From assembly GCA_937876395.1 (NCBI GenBank), contig CALEIM010000019.1, positions 1-12,992 of the forward strand: a stretch of 12,992 nucleotides of DNA, in the 5' to 3' direction. This document shows, piece by piece, positions 6,407 through 12,992 of the stretch. Below the pieces are notes generated by a model. The model saw only the letters and a list, made by a program, of their open reading frames with translations. It was not told the origin of the DNA and made no database searches. Origin of the DNA: an uncultured Wenzhouxiangella sp. GTDB lineage: Bacteria > Pseudomonadota > Gammaproteobacteria > Xanthomonadales > Wenzhouxiangellaceae. The position numbers and the translations under genes were made by a program. Positions within the stretch are counted from its first letter, which is position 1, and each line of letters opens with the position of its first letter.

Positions 6407-7651
6407 ATGGCCAAGCCTGCGAGCAGTATCAACAAAAGCGCCAAGGCCGCCGGCGACTGGGTAGACCAGCGCCTGCCGGTCAGCAAGCTCTGGCGTGAAC
6501 ATCTATCCGAGTATTACGCGCCGAAAACTTTCAATTTCTGGTATTTCTTCGGCTCACTGGCGCTGCTGGTGCTGGTCAACCAGTTGGTTACCGGCATCTT
6601 CCTGACCATGTTCTACACGCCCGACGCCACTCTGGCTTTCGCCTCGGTCGAGTACATCATGCGCGACGTCGAGTGGGGCTGGCTGATCCGCTACATGCAT
6701 TCGACCGGCGCGTCGTTTTTCTTTATCGTCGTGTTTTTGCACATGTTTCGGGCCCTGCTTTACGGGTCTTACCGCAAGCCGCGGGAGCTGATCTGGATTC
6801 TCGGCGTGTTCATCTTCCTGGTGCTGATGGCCGAAGCCTTCATGGGCTACGTCCTGCCCTGGGGCCAGATGTCCTACTGGGGCGCCCAGGTCATCATTTC
6901 GCTGTTCGGCGCCGTGCCCTATATCGGCGACGGCCTGGTGGAATGGATTCGCGGCGACTTCATGATTTCCAACGCCACACTCGGCCGCTTCTTCGCTCTG
7001 CACGTCGTTGCTCTGCCGCTGGTGCTGTTGGCTCTGGTTGTTCTGCATATCGTCGCTTTGCACGAGGTCGGCTCGAACAACCCCGACGGCATCGAGATCA
7101 AAAAGTACACCGATCAGCAGGGCAGGCCTCTGGACGGCATTCCGTTCCATCCGTACTACACGGTCAAGGATCTATTTGGTGTGGGTGTGTTCGCCCTGGT
7201 GTTTGCCTTTGTGCTGTTCTATGCCCCGGAAATGGGCGGGCTGTTCCTGGAGCCGGACAACTTCGTGCCGGCCGATCCCATGGTGACGCCCGAGCATATC
7301 GTGCCGGTGTGGTATTTCACACCGTACTACGCCATGCTGCGTGCCGTGCCCGACAAATTCTTCGGCGTGATGGTGATGGGCGCGGCGATCTTTGTGCTGT
7401 TTTTCCTGCCCTGGCTGGACCGGTCGCGAGTGAAGTCGATTCGCTACAAGGGCTGGCCGAGCAAGATCATGCTGGCCCTGTTCGTGGTGTGCTTCATTCG
7501 CTTGGGCATGCTGGCGCTGGCCGATGCTTCGCCCATGCAGTCGCTTGAGTCACGCATCTGGACGGTCTACTACTTCGCTTATTTTGCGCTGTTGCCGTTC
7601 GTGACCAGCATGGAAAAAACCAAACCGGAACCGGAGCGGGTGACCAAGTGA
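6407..7651 (+). CDS. petB: Ubiquinol-cytochrome c reductase cytochrome b subunit
   Basis: This is the di-haem membrane core of complex III, carrying the Qo and Qi quinone sites. The 414-residue product has about eight membrane helices. The haem ligands are His98/His112 and His199/His214; the second pair is one residue further apart than in mitochondrial cytochrome b. ALHEVGSNNPDG follows the second pair. The Qo motif reads PVWY (residues 300-303) rather than PEWY, a variant known from beta/gammaproteobacteria. A GTG at 6401 overlapping the petA stop is an alternative start in the same frame. The ATG at 6407 is preferred by codon and has AAGGAG at 6391-6396, though the 10-base spacing is long. 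Translation is probably coupled to petA. The stop at 7649-7651 overlaps the petC ATG by one base. Confidence 0.96.
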   Translation: MAKPASSINKSAKAAGDWVDQRLPVSKLWREHLSEYYAPKTFNFWYFFGSLALLVLVNQLVTGIFLTMFYTPDATLAFASVEYIMRDVEWGWLIRYMHSTGASFFFIVVFLHMFRALLYGSYRKPRELIWILGVFIFLVLMAEAFMGYVLPWGQMSYWGAQVIISLFGAVPYIGDGLVEWIRGDFMISNATLGRFFALHVVALPLVLLALVVLHIVALHEVGSNNPDGIEIKKYTDQQGRPLDGIPFHPYYTVKDLFGVGVFALVFAFVLFYAPEMGGLFLEPDNFVPADPMVTPEHIVPVWYFTPYYAMLRAVPDKFFGVMVMGAAIFVLFFLPWLDRSRVKSIRYKGWPSKIMLALFVVCFIRLGMLALADASPMQSLESRIWTVYYFAYFALLPFVTSMEKTKPEPERVTK

Positions 7652-8382
7652 TGAAACTCAAACTCTTTCTCGCCGCATCTGCGGTTCTGTTCACCGGCGC
7701 TGTCCTTGGCGCTGCCGGTGGCGCCCTGGAGAATGCGGATATCAACGTCAATGACCAGGCGTCGCTGCAGCGCGGGGCCTCGCTGTACGTCAATTATTGC
7801 CTGGGCTGCCACTCCCTGCAGTACATGCGCTACAACCGCCTGACCCAGGATCTGGGGCTGAGCGAAGAGCAGGTTGAAAGTTTCATGCTCTACGGCGATC
7901 AGGAGCTGGCTGACGACATGGTGCATACCATGGGCAACGAGCAGGCCGTGGAGTGGTTCGGCATAGCGCCTCCGGATCTCACGTTGACGGCCCGCTCGCG
8001 CGGCGTGAACTGGATTTATACCTACATGAAAAGTTTCTACCTGACCGATCAGGGCTGGAACAACACCGTCCTCGAAAACACCTCGATGCCGCATATCCTG
8101 TGGGAACAGCAGGGCATCCAGCGGGCGATTACCGAAACCCGGACTGATGACGCGGGCACGCAACATGTCGAAGTGGTCGGCTTGGAGCTTGATCAGGCCG
8201 GCACGCTTTCGCCGGCCGAATATGACGCCCGTGTTCGTGATCTGGCTGCGTTCATGCGCTACGCCGCTGAGCCGTCGATGCTTAAACGCGAATCGATGGG
8301 TATCTGGGTGCTGCTGTTCCTGGTTGTGTTTACCGGTTTGAGCTGGCTGCTGTATCAGGACTACTGGAAGGATGTGAAGTGA
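7651..8382 (+). CDS. petC: Cytochrome c1 of the bc1 complex
   Basis: Cytochrome c1 takes electrons from the Rieske centre and passes them to soluble cytochrome c. The 243-residue product has a Sec signal peptide (about residues 1-24), a haem-attachment site C50-L-G-C-H54 followed by SLQYMRYNRL, the PPDLTL segment (108-113), the likely axial ligand Met146 in TSMPHILWEQQG, and a C-terminal membrane anchor (about 216-236) ending YQDYWKDVK. It is therefore a separate c1 gene, not the cytochrome b/c1 fusion found in some rhizobia. The ATG overlaps the petB stop (TGATG), indicating translational coupling; there is no strong Shine-Dalgarno sequence of its own. Confidence 0.96.
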   Translation: MKLKLFLAASAVLFTGAVLGAAGGALENADINVNDQASLQRGASLYVNYCLGCHSLQYMRYNRLTQDLGLSEEQVESFMLYGDQELADDMVHTMGNEQAVEWFGIAPPDLTLTARSRGVNWIYTYMKSFYLTDQGWNNTVLENTSMPHILWEQQGIQRAITETRTDDAGTQHVEVVGLELDQAGTLSPAEYDARVRDLAAFMRYAAEPSMLKRESMGIWVLLFLVVFTGLSWLLYQDYWKDVK

Positions 8383-8400
8383 GCAAGCAGATGATCGCCA

Positions 8401-8417
8401 GCGGCCCTTGGGGCCGC
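8401..8417 (+). other. Stem-loop between petC and sspA
   Basis: GCGGCCC (8401-8407) and GGGCCGC (8411-8417) form a perfect 7-base-pair stem with a 3-base loop. No T-run follows, so it is not a typical intrinsic terminator. It might reduce read-through into sspA or protect the end of the pet message from exonucleases. Confidence 0.5.
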
Positions 8418-8437
8418 AAACAGGGAGCGGCGTACTC

Positions 8438-9052
8438 ATGATGGCCCTGTACTCTTCGGAAAACTGCCTGGACTGTCACCGGGTTCGCGTCGTGCTGGCC
8501 GAAAAGGGCATCAACGTCGAGATCATTCACGTTGAACAGGACCGCGCCGCCTCGGCCGACCTGGCCGAACTCAACCCCTATGGCGAGACGCCCACCCTGG
8601 TTGACCGTGATCTCAAGCTTTACGGCACCTGGGTAGTGACTGAATACCTCGACGAGCGCTATCCGCATCCGCCCTTGATGCCGGTAGACCCGCTGTCGCG
8701 CGCCTATCTGCGCCAGGCGATGTACCGTATCAATCGCGACTGGATTGAAGCCGCCAAGGTCATTGAGACCTCCAGCGGGCCGAAGAAGGTGGCTGCAGCC
8801 AAGAAGCAGTTGCGTGAGGAAATCATTGCCTCCGATGACCTGTTCGGTCTCAAGCCTTTTCTGCTCAGCGACGAGCTGACACTGGTTGACTGCGCGCTCA
8901 CGCCCTTGTTGTGGCGCCTGCCGGCCTACGATATCGAGCTGACCGCCCGCAAGTCGCCGCATCTGTTCGCCTACACGGAGCGGATGTTTCTCCGGGATTC
9001 GTTCAAGCGCAGCCTGACCGAAGCCGAGCGCATCCTTCGCGAAGGCGAATAG
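8438..9052 (+). CDS. sspA: Stringent starvation protein A (GST-fold RNA polymerase-associated protein)
   Basis: SspA binds RNA polymerase and alters transcription during starvation and acid stress; it has a glutathione-S-transferase fold without known GST activity. The 204-residue product has the N-terminal thioredoxin-like half (HRVRVVLAEKG at 14-24, LNPYGETPTLVD at 45-56), the YPHPPLMP segment (75-82) containing the Pro-His-Pro surface patch important in E. coli SspA, and the C-terminal helical half (FLLSDELTLVDCALTPLLWRLP). A CLDC pair at Cys10/Cys13 sits where thioredoxin-fold proteins carry redox cysteines; E. coli SspA lacks it. The ATG at 8438 follows GGGAG by 10 bases; the next codon is also ATG. 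The gene lies 55 bases after petC, a common arrangement in proteobacteria. Confidence 0.94.
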   Translation: MMALYSSENCLDCHRVRVVLAEKGINVEIIHVEQDRAASADLAELNPYGETPTLVDRDLKLYGTWVVTEYLDERYPHPPLMPVDPLSRAYLRQAMYRINRDWIEAAKVIETSSGPKKVAAAKKQLREEIIASDDLFGLKPFLLSDELTLVDCALTPLLWRLPAYDIELTARKSPHLFAYTERMFLRDSFKRSLTEAERILREGE

Positions 9053-9070
9053 GGCTCAGGCAGGGATCAT

Positions 9071-9481
9071 ATGCTGTCGAGTCGACCTTATCTGGTGCGC
9101 GCAATCCGGGACTGGATCGTCGACAGTGGCCTGACCCCACAAGTCCTGGTCAACGCAGCCGCGCCCGGAGTGGACGTGCCGCAGTCAAGCATTCAGGACG
9201 GTCGGGTGGTGCTCAATGTTTCACCAACGGCGGTGCGTGACCTGCTGATTGATGCTGATCTGCTGACCTTCGTGGCCCGCTTTGGTGGGGTGTCGCGGGC
9301 AGTCACGGTGCCGATCGAGGCAGTTGAGGCGGTCTACGCGCGCGAAAACGGGCACGGCATGATGTTTCCTGCTGACGAGTCCGACGACGAAACCGAGTCA
9401 GATACCAAGGCGGGCACCAGGACGGATCAACACGACGCCACAGTGCGTCGCCCCCGTCCCAACTTGAAAGTCATCAAGTAG
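9071..9481 (+). CDS. sspB: ClpXP protease specificity-enhancing factor SspB
   Basis: SspB is an adaptor that binds ssrA-tagged and some other substrates and delivers them to the ClpXP protease. The 136-residue product starts MLSSRPYLVRAIRDWIVDSG. It has the compact substrate-binding domain (about 1-100; DGRVVLNVSPTAVRDLLID, FVARFGGVSRAVTVPIEAV), an acidic flexible linker (about 102-125) and a C-terminal ClpX-binding tail, RPRPNLKVIK. An AGGGA site at 9062-9066 precedes the ATG at 9071. It lies 18 bases after sspA and is probably cotranscribed. Its last 8 bases overlap the convergent DUF3301-like gene. Confidence 0.94.
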   Translation: MLSSRPYLVRAIRDWIVDSGLTPQVLVNAAAPGVDVPQSSIQDGRVVLNVSPTAVRDLLIDADLLTFVARFGGVSRAVTVPIEAVEAVYARENGHGMMFPADESDDETESDTKAGTRTDQHDATVRRPRPNLKVIK

Positions 9482-9815
9482 GCCCCGGTTCGATCAAGCG
9501 CCCGCCGTCTTCAAGCTCGCCCCAAACCTCAAGAATCCGGGTGCCGCACAGACTCAGTTCGCCCCTGCGCCGTCCGCTGCCGTCCGGACTGAACTCGAAG
9601 TGATAGCGGCGCTTGAGGCGCAGGCCATCGCTGGTTCGGGTCGGGCGCAGCGAGCGCAGGGCAACGGTCTGATCCAGCAGTTGCCAGCCGTGGCGCTCAC
9701 AAAAATTCCGGGCTCGCTCGCGGGCCTTGTCACGGGCGTTGACTGCCGATAGCCAGAACAGACCGGCAGCGGCCAGTACCAGCAGACCACCCAGGCCACT
9801 TTCCATGCCGCTCAT
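9474..9815 (-). CDS. DUF3301-like small membrane-anchored protein
   Basis: The 113-residue product has one N-terminal membrane helix (about 8-24) followed by NARDKARERARNFCERHGWQ, LLDQTVALRSLRP and a YHFEFSPDG segment. This pattern matches my recollection of the DUF3301 family, whose function is not known to me. No catalytic residues can be named; Cys39 within the ARNFC segment appears to be a family position. The ATG overlaps the stop of the upstream Smr gene as ATGA (9812-9815), so the two are translationally coupled. The stop codon lies inside the end of sspB on the other strand, leaving no room for a terminator between the convergent genes. Confidence 0.82.
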   Translation of the reverse strand: MSGMESGLGGLLVLAAAGLFWLSAVNARDKARERARNFCERHGWQLLDQTVALRSLRPTRTSDGLRLKRRYHFEFSPDGSGRRRGELSLCGTRILEVWGELEDGGRLIEPGPT

Positions 9816-10345
9816 CGCCGCGCCCGCAGCAGAACGTAGACCGCTCCAGTGCCGCCGTCGTAGGGTGGTGCTGAAGCAAAGGCGGCAATGCGTGCATGAC
9901 GGCTGAGCAGGCGCGCTGTCAGACGCTTGAGTTGCGGACCGTCCGGACCCGAACGCAGGCCCTTGCCGTGAATGATACGCACGCAGCTCATGCGGTCCCG
10001 GTCAGCCTCGGCGATAAAGCGGCGAATCGAGTTGGTCGCCGCCTCAAGGTTCATCTCGTGGAGATCGAGCTCGTCTTCAATCCGCCAGTGACCGCGTTTG
10101 AGACGGCTCAGCACGCGGCGCTGCAGTCCCGGCATGAGATAGTAGATTTCCTCGCCGGTTTCGACCTCCGCATAGTCAAACGGCGCATTGGCCATCTCGT
10201 CGAGCGCGCGGGCCTCGTCGCGCTCGCGCTGGCTGGGCTGTGGTGGCGGTGGGGCAGGCCGCGAACGGTCCCGGTCGCTGCGGACACGGCGCAACGCACC
10301 CACCGTGCTGCGGAACAGCTCAAGATCATCATCGGACTCATTCAT
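9812..10345 (-). CDS. Smr-domain protein (SmrA/YdaL-like nuclease family)
   Basis: Smr domains act as nucleases in several proteins (for example SmrB on collided ribosomes, MutS2). The 177-residue product has an acidic N-terminus, a proline-rich stretch (APPPPQP, 31-37), an LQRRVLSRLKRGHWRIEDELD segment leading into the Smr domain, then DLHEMN (94-99) and IHGKGLRS (125-132), ending GGTGAVYVLLRARR. The first motif normally reads DLHG; here the Gly is Glu. HGKG is intact. The ATG at 10343-10345 has an AGGAAG ribosome-binding site 5 bases upstream and is preferred over a longer open frame to 10402 that would nearly reach surE. SmrA/YdaL is a better fit than SmrB, since HGKG rather than HGHG is present. 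Confidence 0.9.
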   Translation of the reverse strand: MNESDDDLELFRSTVGALRRVRSDRDRSRPAPPPPQPSQRERDEARALDEMANAPFDYAEVETGEEIYYLMPGLQRRVLSRLKRGHWRIEDELDLHEMNLEAATNSIRRFIAEADRDRMSCVRIIHGKGLRSGPDGPQLKRLTARLLSRHARIAAFASAPPYDGGTGAVYVLLRARR

Positions 10346-10404
10346 GACCGCTTCCTGGTTAGCCGCTTGGTTTATAGTTAAGGCTTTGACCTCCCGGTTC
10401 AAGC
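10346..10404. promoter_or_regulatory. Short divergent promoter region (smr / surE)
   Basis: Only 59 bases separate the divergent starts. The AT-rich stretch at 10371-10381 offers a plus-strand TATAGT (10373-10378) and a minus-strand TATAAA (complement of 10371-10376), so the two promoters probably overlap here. Neither has a convincing -35 at standard spacing; a TTGAAC on the minus strand (10397-10402) is 20 bases away. Assignment is tentative. Confidence 0.3.
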
Positions 10405-11190
10405 ATGCATATCCTGATTGCCAATGATGACGGGCTGCACGCGCCCGGAATTCGCCTGTTGTACGAGCGTCTGGCCGAGCACGTTGATCGCGTCACCGTG
10501 GTCGCGCCCGACCGCGATCGCTCGGCGGCCAGCAATTCGCTGACCCTGGATCGACCGATTCGAGTGGAAAAACGCCGCGACGGCGTTTTCAAAGTATACG
10601 GAACCCCCACCGACTGCGTGCATATCGCCATCACCGGCCTGCTCGGCGATGAGCCGGACATGGTCGTTTCCGGCATCAATGCCGGCGCCAACCTGGGCGA
10701 TGACGTGATTTATTCGGGTACCGTCGCGGCTGCGATGGAAGGGCGTTTCCTTGGTCTGCCGGCGATGGCCGTCTCGCTGGTCTTCGGCGACCGCGACCCG
10801 CACCATTACGCCACGGCCGCCGAAGCCGCCTGCCTGCTGATGGAGCAGCTCAAGGAAAAGCCGTTGCCGGCTGACACCATACTCAACGTCAACGTGCCCG
10901 ATCTGCCGTGGGCCGAGATTCGCGGTTTCGAGACCACCCGCCTGGGCCATCGCCATCGGTCCGATGACGTTATTCCGCTGAAAGATCCGCGTGGACGCTC
11001 GTTTTTCTGGGTGGGTGCCGCCGGCGGTGAGCAGGACAACGGCCCGGGAACCGACTTCCACGCGGTGCGCAACGGCTTTGTCTCGGTCACGCCCATCCAT
11101 GTCGACCTGACCCGCTACCAGGCACTTGAAGATGTCAGCCAGTGGATTGATTCGCTCAACGTCGGCCGCTATCGTCTAAGCCAGCGATGA
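10405..11190 (+). CDS. surE: 5'/3'-nucleotidase SurE
   Basis: SurE is a metal-dependent phosphatase that dephosphorylates nucleoside monophosphates and is linked to stationary-phase survival. The 261-residue product begins MHILIANDDGLHAPG, with the metal-binding Asp8 and Asp9. Ser40 in DRSAASNSLT and Asn92 in SGINAGANLGDD complete the usual metal site; the SGTVAAAMEG segment follows. Length is normal for the family. The ATG at 10405 gives the canonical N-terminus, though no Shine-Dalgarno sequence precedes it. The last codons overlap the pcm start by 4 bases (ATGA), as in many gammaproteobacterial surE-pcm operons. Confidence 0.96.
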   Translation: MHILIANDDGLHAPGIRLLYERLAEHVDRVTVVAPDRDRSAASNSLTLDRPIRVEKRRDGVFKVYGTPTDCVHIAITGLLGDEPDMVVSGINAGANLGDDVIYSGTVAAAMEGRFLGLPAMAVSLVFGDRDPHHYATAAEAACLLMEQLKEKPLPADTILNVNVPDLPWAEIRGFETTRLGHRHRSDDVIPLKDPRGRSFFWVGAAGGEQDNGPGTDFHAVRNGFVSVTPIHVDLTRYQALEDVSQWIDSLNVGRYRLSQR

Positions 11191-11846
11191 ACGAGCGCAC
11201 GCACAACGGCATCGGCATGACCTCGGAGAAGACGCGCGAGCGCCTGATTCGCAGGCTGCGCGAAAAGGGCATTCACGACGAGCGCGTGTTTGAGGCCATG
11301 CGCCGCACGCCCCGGCACCTGTTTGTTGATGAGGCCCTGTCATCCCGGGCCTACGAAGACACTGCCTTGCCGATCGGCCGTGGCCAGACGATTTCACAGC
11401 CCTACGTCGTCGCCATGATGACCCAGGCGGTGATGCGCGACCAACCGCTGGGCAAGGTGCTCGAAATTGGTACCGGCTCGGGCTACCAGGCCGCGGTGTT
11501 GTCGAAACTGGCCGACAAGGTGTTTACTACCGAGCGCATCGGCGAGCTGCAGCGCGCCGCGCGCCAGCGATTCCATCGCCTGGGCCTGCACAACATCTAC
11601 ACCCGCCATGCCGATGGCCTTGAGGGCTGGCCGAGCCAGGCGCCGTTCGATGCCATTGTGGTGACCGCCGGCGGGCGGATTCCCGAGCAGCTTTACGCGC
11701 AGCTTGCCGAAGGCGCAGCACTGGTTGCCCCGGAGGATGCCGGCGCGTTTCAGCAGCTTGTGCGGGTGGTCCGTACGGCCGAAGGGCTGGAGCGCACCGA
11801 GCTGGGTGCGGTCACCTTCGTCCCGTTGTTGCAAGGCCTGGACTAA
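11187..11846 (+). CDS. pcm: Protein-L-isoaspartate O-methyltransferase
   Basis: This S-adenosylmethionine-dependent enzyme methylates L-isoaspartyl residues formed by protein ageing, starting their repair. The 219-residue product has the family segment LPIGRGQTISQPYVVA (61-76), the AdoMet motif I VLEIGTGSGYQ (91-101) and the later segments RHADGLEGWP (140-149) and FDAIVVTAGG (154-163). The motif usually written HGDG reads HADG here, a mild change. The C-terminus (VTFVPLLQGLD) is typical. The ATG overlaps the surE stop, so translation is coupled. A second in-frame ATG at 11217 (MTSEKTRERL) would also give a plausible, shorter start. Confidence 0.95.
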   Translation: MNERTHNGIGMTSEKTRERLIRRLREKGIHDERVFEAMRRTPRHLFVDEALSSRAYEDTALPIGRGQTISQPYVVAMMTQAVMRDQPLGKVLEIGTGSGYQAAVLSKLADKVFTTERIGELQRAARQRFHRLGLHNIYTRHADGLEGWPSQAPFDAIVVTAGGRIPEQLYAQLAEGAALVAPEDAGAFQQLVRVVRTAEGLERTELGAVTFVPLLQGLD

Positions 11847-11855
11847 GCGCCGCGC

Positions 11856-12431
11856 GTGTTCAAATCCCTCTATGATCGAGCACTAGGCTGGGCGCGCCAT
11901 CGTCATGCTCGACGCTACCTGGCGATACTGAGCTTTTTTGAGGCCATTTTTTTTCCCGTTCCACCGGATGTGATGCTTGCGCCGATGGTGCTTGCCGAGC
12001 GCCGCGCAGCCTGGCGCCTCGCCATGCTGACCACGCTGGCCTCGGTAGCCGGTGGGCTGGTGGGTTATCTGATGGGTTGGCTGGCGTTTGAGCTCGTCGC
12101 TCCGCTGATTGAAAGCGCCGGCCAGGCCGATACTTATCAGGCGGCCGTGGACGCTTTTGGCAAATACGGGGTTGTTTTCGTCATCCTGGGTGCGTTCACG
12201 CCGATTCCGTTCAAGATCATCACCGTGGCCGCCGGTGTGCTGCTGATGCCGTTGCCGGGATTCATTATCGGGGCATTTATCGGCCGCGGCGCGCGCTTCT
12301 TTCTGGTTGCTGCGATAATCTGGGCCGGCGGTGAGCGTGCCGCAGAGTATTTGCGCGAATGGGTGGATGCGATAGGCTGGGCTGTGATTGTTCTGGTGCT
12401 TGTCGGAGGCTTGATCTGGTGGTTTTGGTAG
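11856..12431 (+). CDS. yqaA: YqaA-like DedA/VTT-family inner-membrane protein
   Basis: This is a 191-residue polytopic membrane protein of the VTT (SNARE-associated, DedA-like) superfamily; some DedA proteins move undecaprenyl phosphate across the membrane, but the role of the YqaA subgroup is less clear. The visible family features are FFPVPPDVML (32-41), FTPIPFKIITVAAG (114-127) and GRGARF (143-148), with membrane helices around 22-45, 57-83, 105-112, 121-142, 146-158 and 172-191. The start is GTG (11856) with no good Shine-Dalgarno sequence, 9 bases after pcm. The N-terminus MFKSLYDRALGWARH matches what I expect for this subgroup. The coding sequence contains a run of eight T (11947-11954). 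Confidence 0.88.
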   Translation: MFKSLYDRALGWARHRHARRYLAILSFFEAIFFPVPPDVMLAPMVLAERRAAWRLAMLTTLASVAGGLVGYLMGWLAFELVAPLIESAGQADTYQAAVDAFGKYGVVFVILGAFTPIPFKIITVAAGVLLMPLPGFIIGAFIGRGARFFLVAAIIWAGGERAAEYLREWVDAIGWAVIVLVLVGGLIWWFW

Positions 12432-12992
12432 GACGCATTCGGCTTCCTGCAGCGCTGGCGATTCTTTTGCTGGCTGCAGGCTGTGCGCCGTGGCAGCCTG
12501 CGCCTGACCGATCACAACCACCGCCAGCGCGTCAGATTCAGACTCCACCGCGGTGGTACCCGGTCGAGCACGGCGATACCCTGTACTCGATTGCCTTTCG
12601 CTACGGTCTGGACTGGCGCGCCGTGGCTGGCTGGAACCAGATCAACGCGCCCTACACGATTCGCCCGGGTCAGGAACTGCGCATGAGTGCGCCACCACCG
12701 CCTCCGGCTCGCCAGACCGCGAGCACACCGGCAACCAAGCCGGTTGACACTCGTCCAGCTTCGCCGCCGCCGACAGCTTCTGCTCCGCCCCGTCCGGAGC
12801 CAAAACCGGCCGAACCCGCCCGGTCGGCACCGACCAGCACAACCGCCGCCGCTCCCCCGGCTGCCCCGCCGTCAGGCAGCAGTACAGCCGCCGCCCGAAC
12901 GGTCAGCGGCGTGGCCTGGCAGTGGCCCACGGATGGTCGCCCGAGCCGGGCTTTTGATGCCGCGGCCAGCCGCAAGGGGATCGGGATAGCCG
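12419..12992 (+). CDS. nlpD: NlpD-like lipoprotein, LysM plus M23 peptidase domain (partial)
   Basis: NlpD is an outer-membrane lipoprotein that activates the amidase AmiC during septal peptidoglycan splitting. The visible part (191 codons, cut by the right edge) has a short signal peptide ending LLLAAGC with lipid-modified Cys22, a LysM domain (about 47-89; YPVEHGDTLYSIAFRYGLDW to IRPGQELRM) and a long Pro/Ala/Thr/Ser-rich linker (about 90-165). It then enters the M23-like domain at WQWPTDGRPSRAFDAAASRK. The start is GTG 12419, with GGAGG at 12405-12409 nine bases upstream; it overlaps the yqaA stop region by 13 bases. TTG 12425 is a weaker alternative. The surE-pcm-yqaA-nlpD order supports the identity. 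Confidence 0.9.
   Translation, partial: MVLVGRIRLPAALAILLLAAGCAPWQPAPDRSQPPPARQIQTPPRWYPVEHGDTLYSIAFRYGLDWRAVAGWNQINAPYTIRPGQELRMSAPPPPPARQTASTPATKPVDTRPASPPPTASAPPRPEPKPAEPARSAPTSTTAAAPPAAPPSGSSTAAARTVSGVAWQWPTDGRPSRAFDAAASRKGIGIA

Noticed and set aside
8401..8417. Intrinsic terminator after petC
   Set aside because: The 7-base-pair stem is perfect, but it is followed by AAACAGGG rather than a T-run, so it is recorded only as a stem-loop.
10399..11100. A 233-codon open frame on the minus strand opposite surE
   Set aside because: It lies almost wholly within surE, whose motifs and length are canonical; a GC-rich shadow frame explains it.
12419..12992. Frameshifted or broken nlpD, because other plus-strand frames are also open here
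   Set aside because: The frame beginning at 12419 is open to the window end and alone gives signal peptide, lipobox, LysM and the start of M23 without interruption.

Overview
The window is GC-rich, densely packed chromosomal DNA from an aerobically respiring gammaproteobacterium. The evidence is a cytochrome bc1 operon of the beta/gamma type (cytochrome b with PVWY in place of PEWY), an Rnf subunit, the sspA-sspB pair directly after the bc1 genes, and a surE-pcm-yqaA-nlpD block. The gene order resembles Xanthomonadales, Chromatiales or Pseudomonas relatives; a Wenzhouxiangella-like lineage is a guess. It looks like core genome. I saw no insertion sequence, phage gene, tRNA, rRNA or CRISPR array.

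Left part (1-4266). The minus strand carries metG (methionyl-tRNA synthetase), followed 13 bases later by the start of rnfA (membrane subunit of the Rnf/Rsx electron-transfer complex), which leaves the window at base 1. Divergent from metG is mrp (Fe-S cluster carrier ATPase). mrp converges on dcd (dCTP deaminase, minus strand) with only 14 bases between their stop codons. The metG/mrp gap holds two facing arrays of degenerate 7-base units. The gap upstream of dcd holds five degenerate 8-base units. The candidate metG and dcd promoters share the same 10-mer, GTGCGATAAT.

Middle part (4351-9481). A DegS/AlgW-type membrane-anchored serine protease (minus strand) is divergent from petA-petB-petC, which encode the Rieske protein, cytochrome b and cytochrome c1 of complex III. 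Both sides of the 335-base gap have a recognisable promoter. The pet genes are nearly overlapping and are followed by sspA (RNA-polymerase-associated stringent starvation protein) and sspB (ClpXP adaptor). The Rieske protein has an unusual Leu in its second cluster-binding box (CPCHLS instead of CPCHGS).

Right part (9474-12992). A minus-strand pair, an Smr-domain protein and a small DUF3301-like membrane protein, is joined by an ATGA overlap; the latter overlaps the end of sspB by 8 bases. Divergent from it is surE-pcm-yqaA-nlpD: survival nucleotidase, isoaspartyl repair methyltransferase, DedA/VTT-family membrane protein and a LysM/M23 lipoprotein. nlpD is cut by the right edge; rpoS often follows in related genomes.

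I did not find a convincing new multi-gene system. The most interesting items are the Rieske substitution, the two kinds of degenerate short-unit repeat next to promoters, and the structured petA leader.
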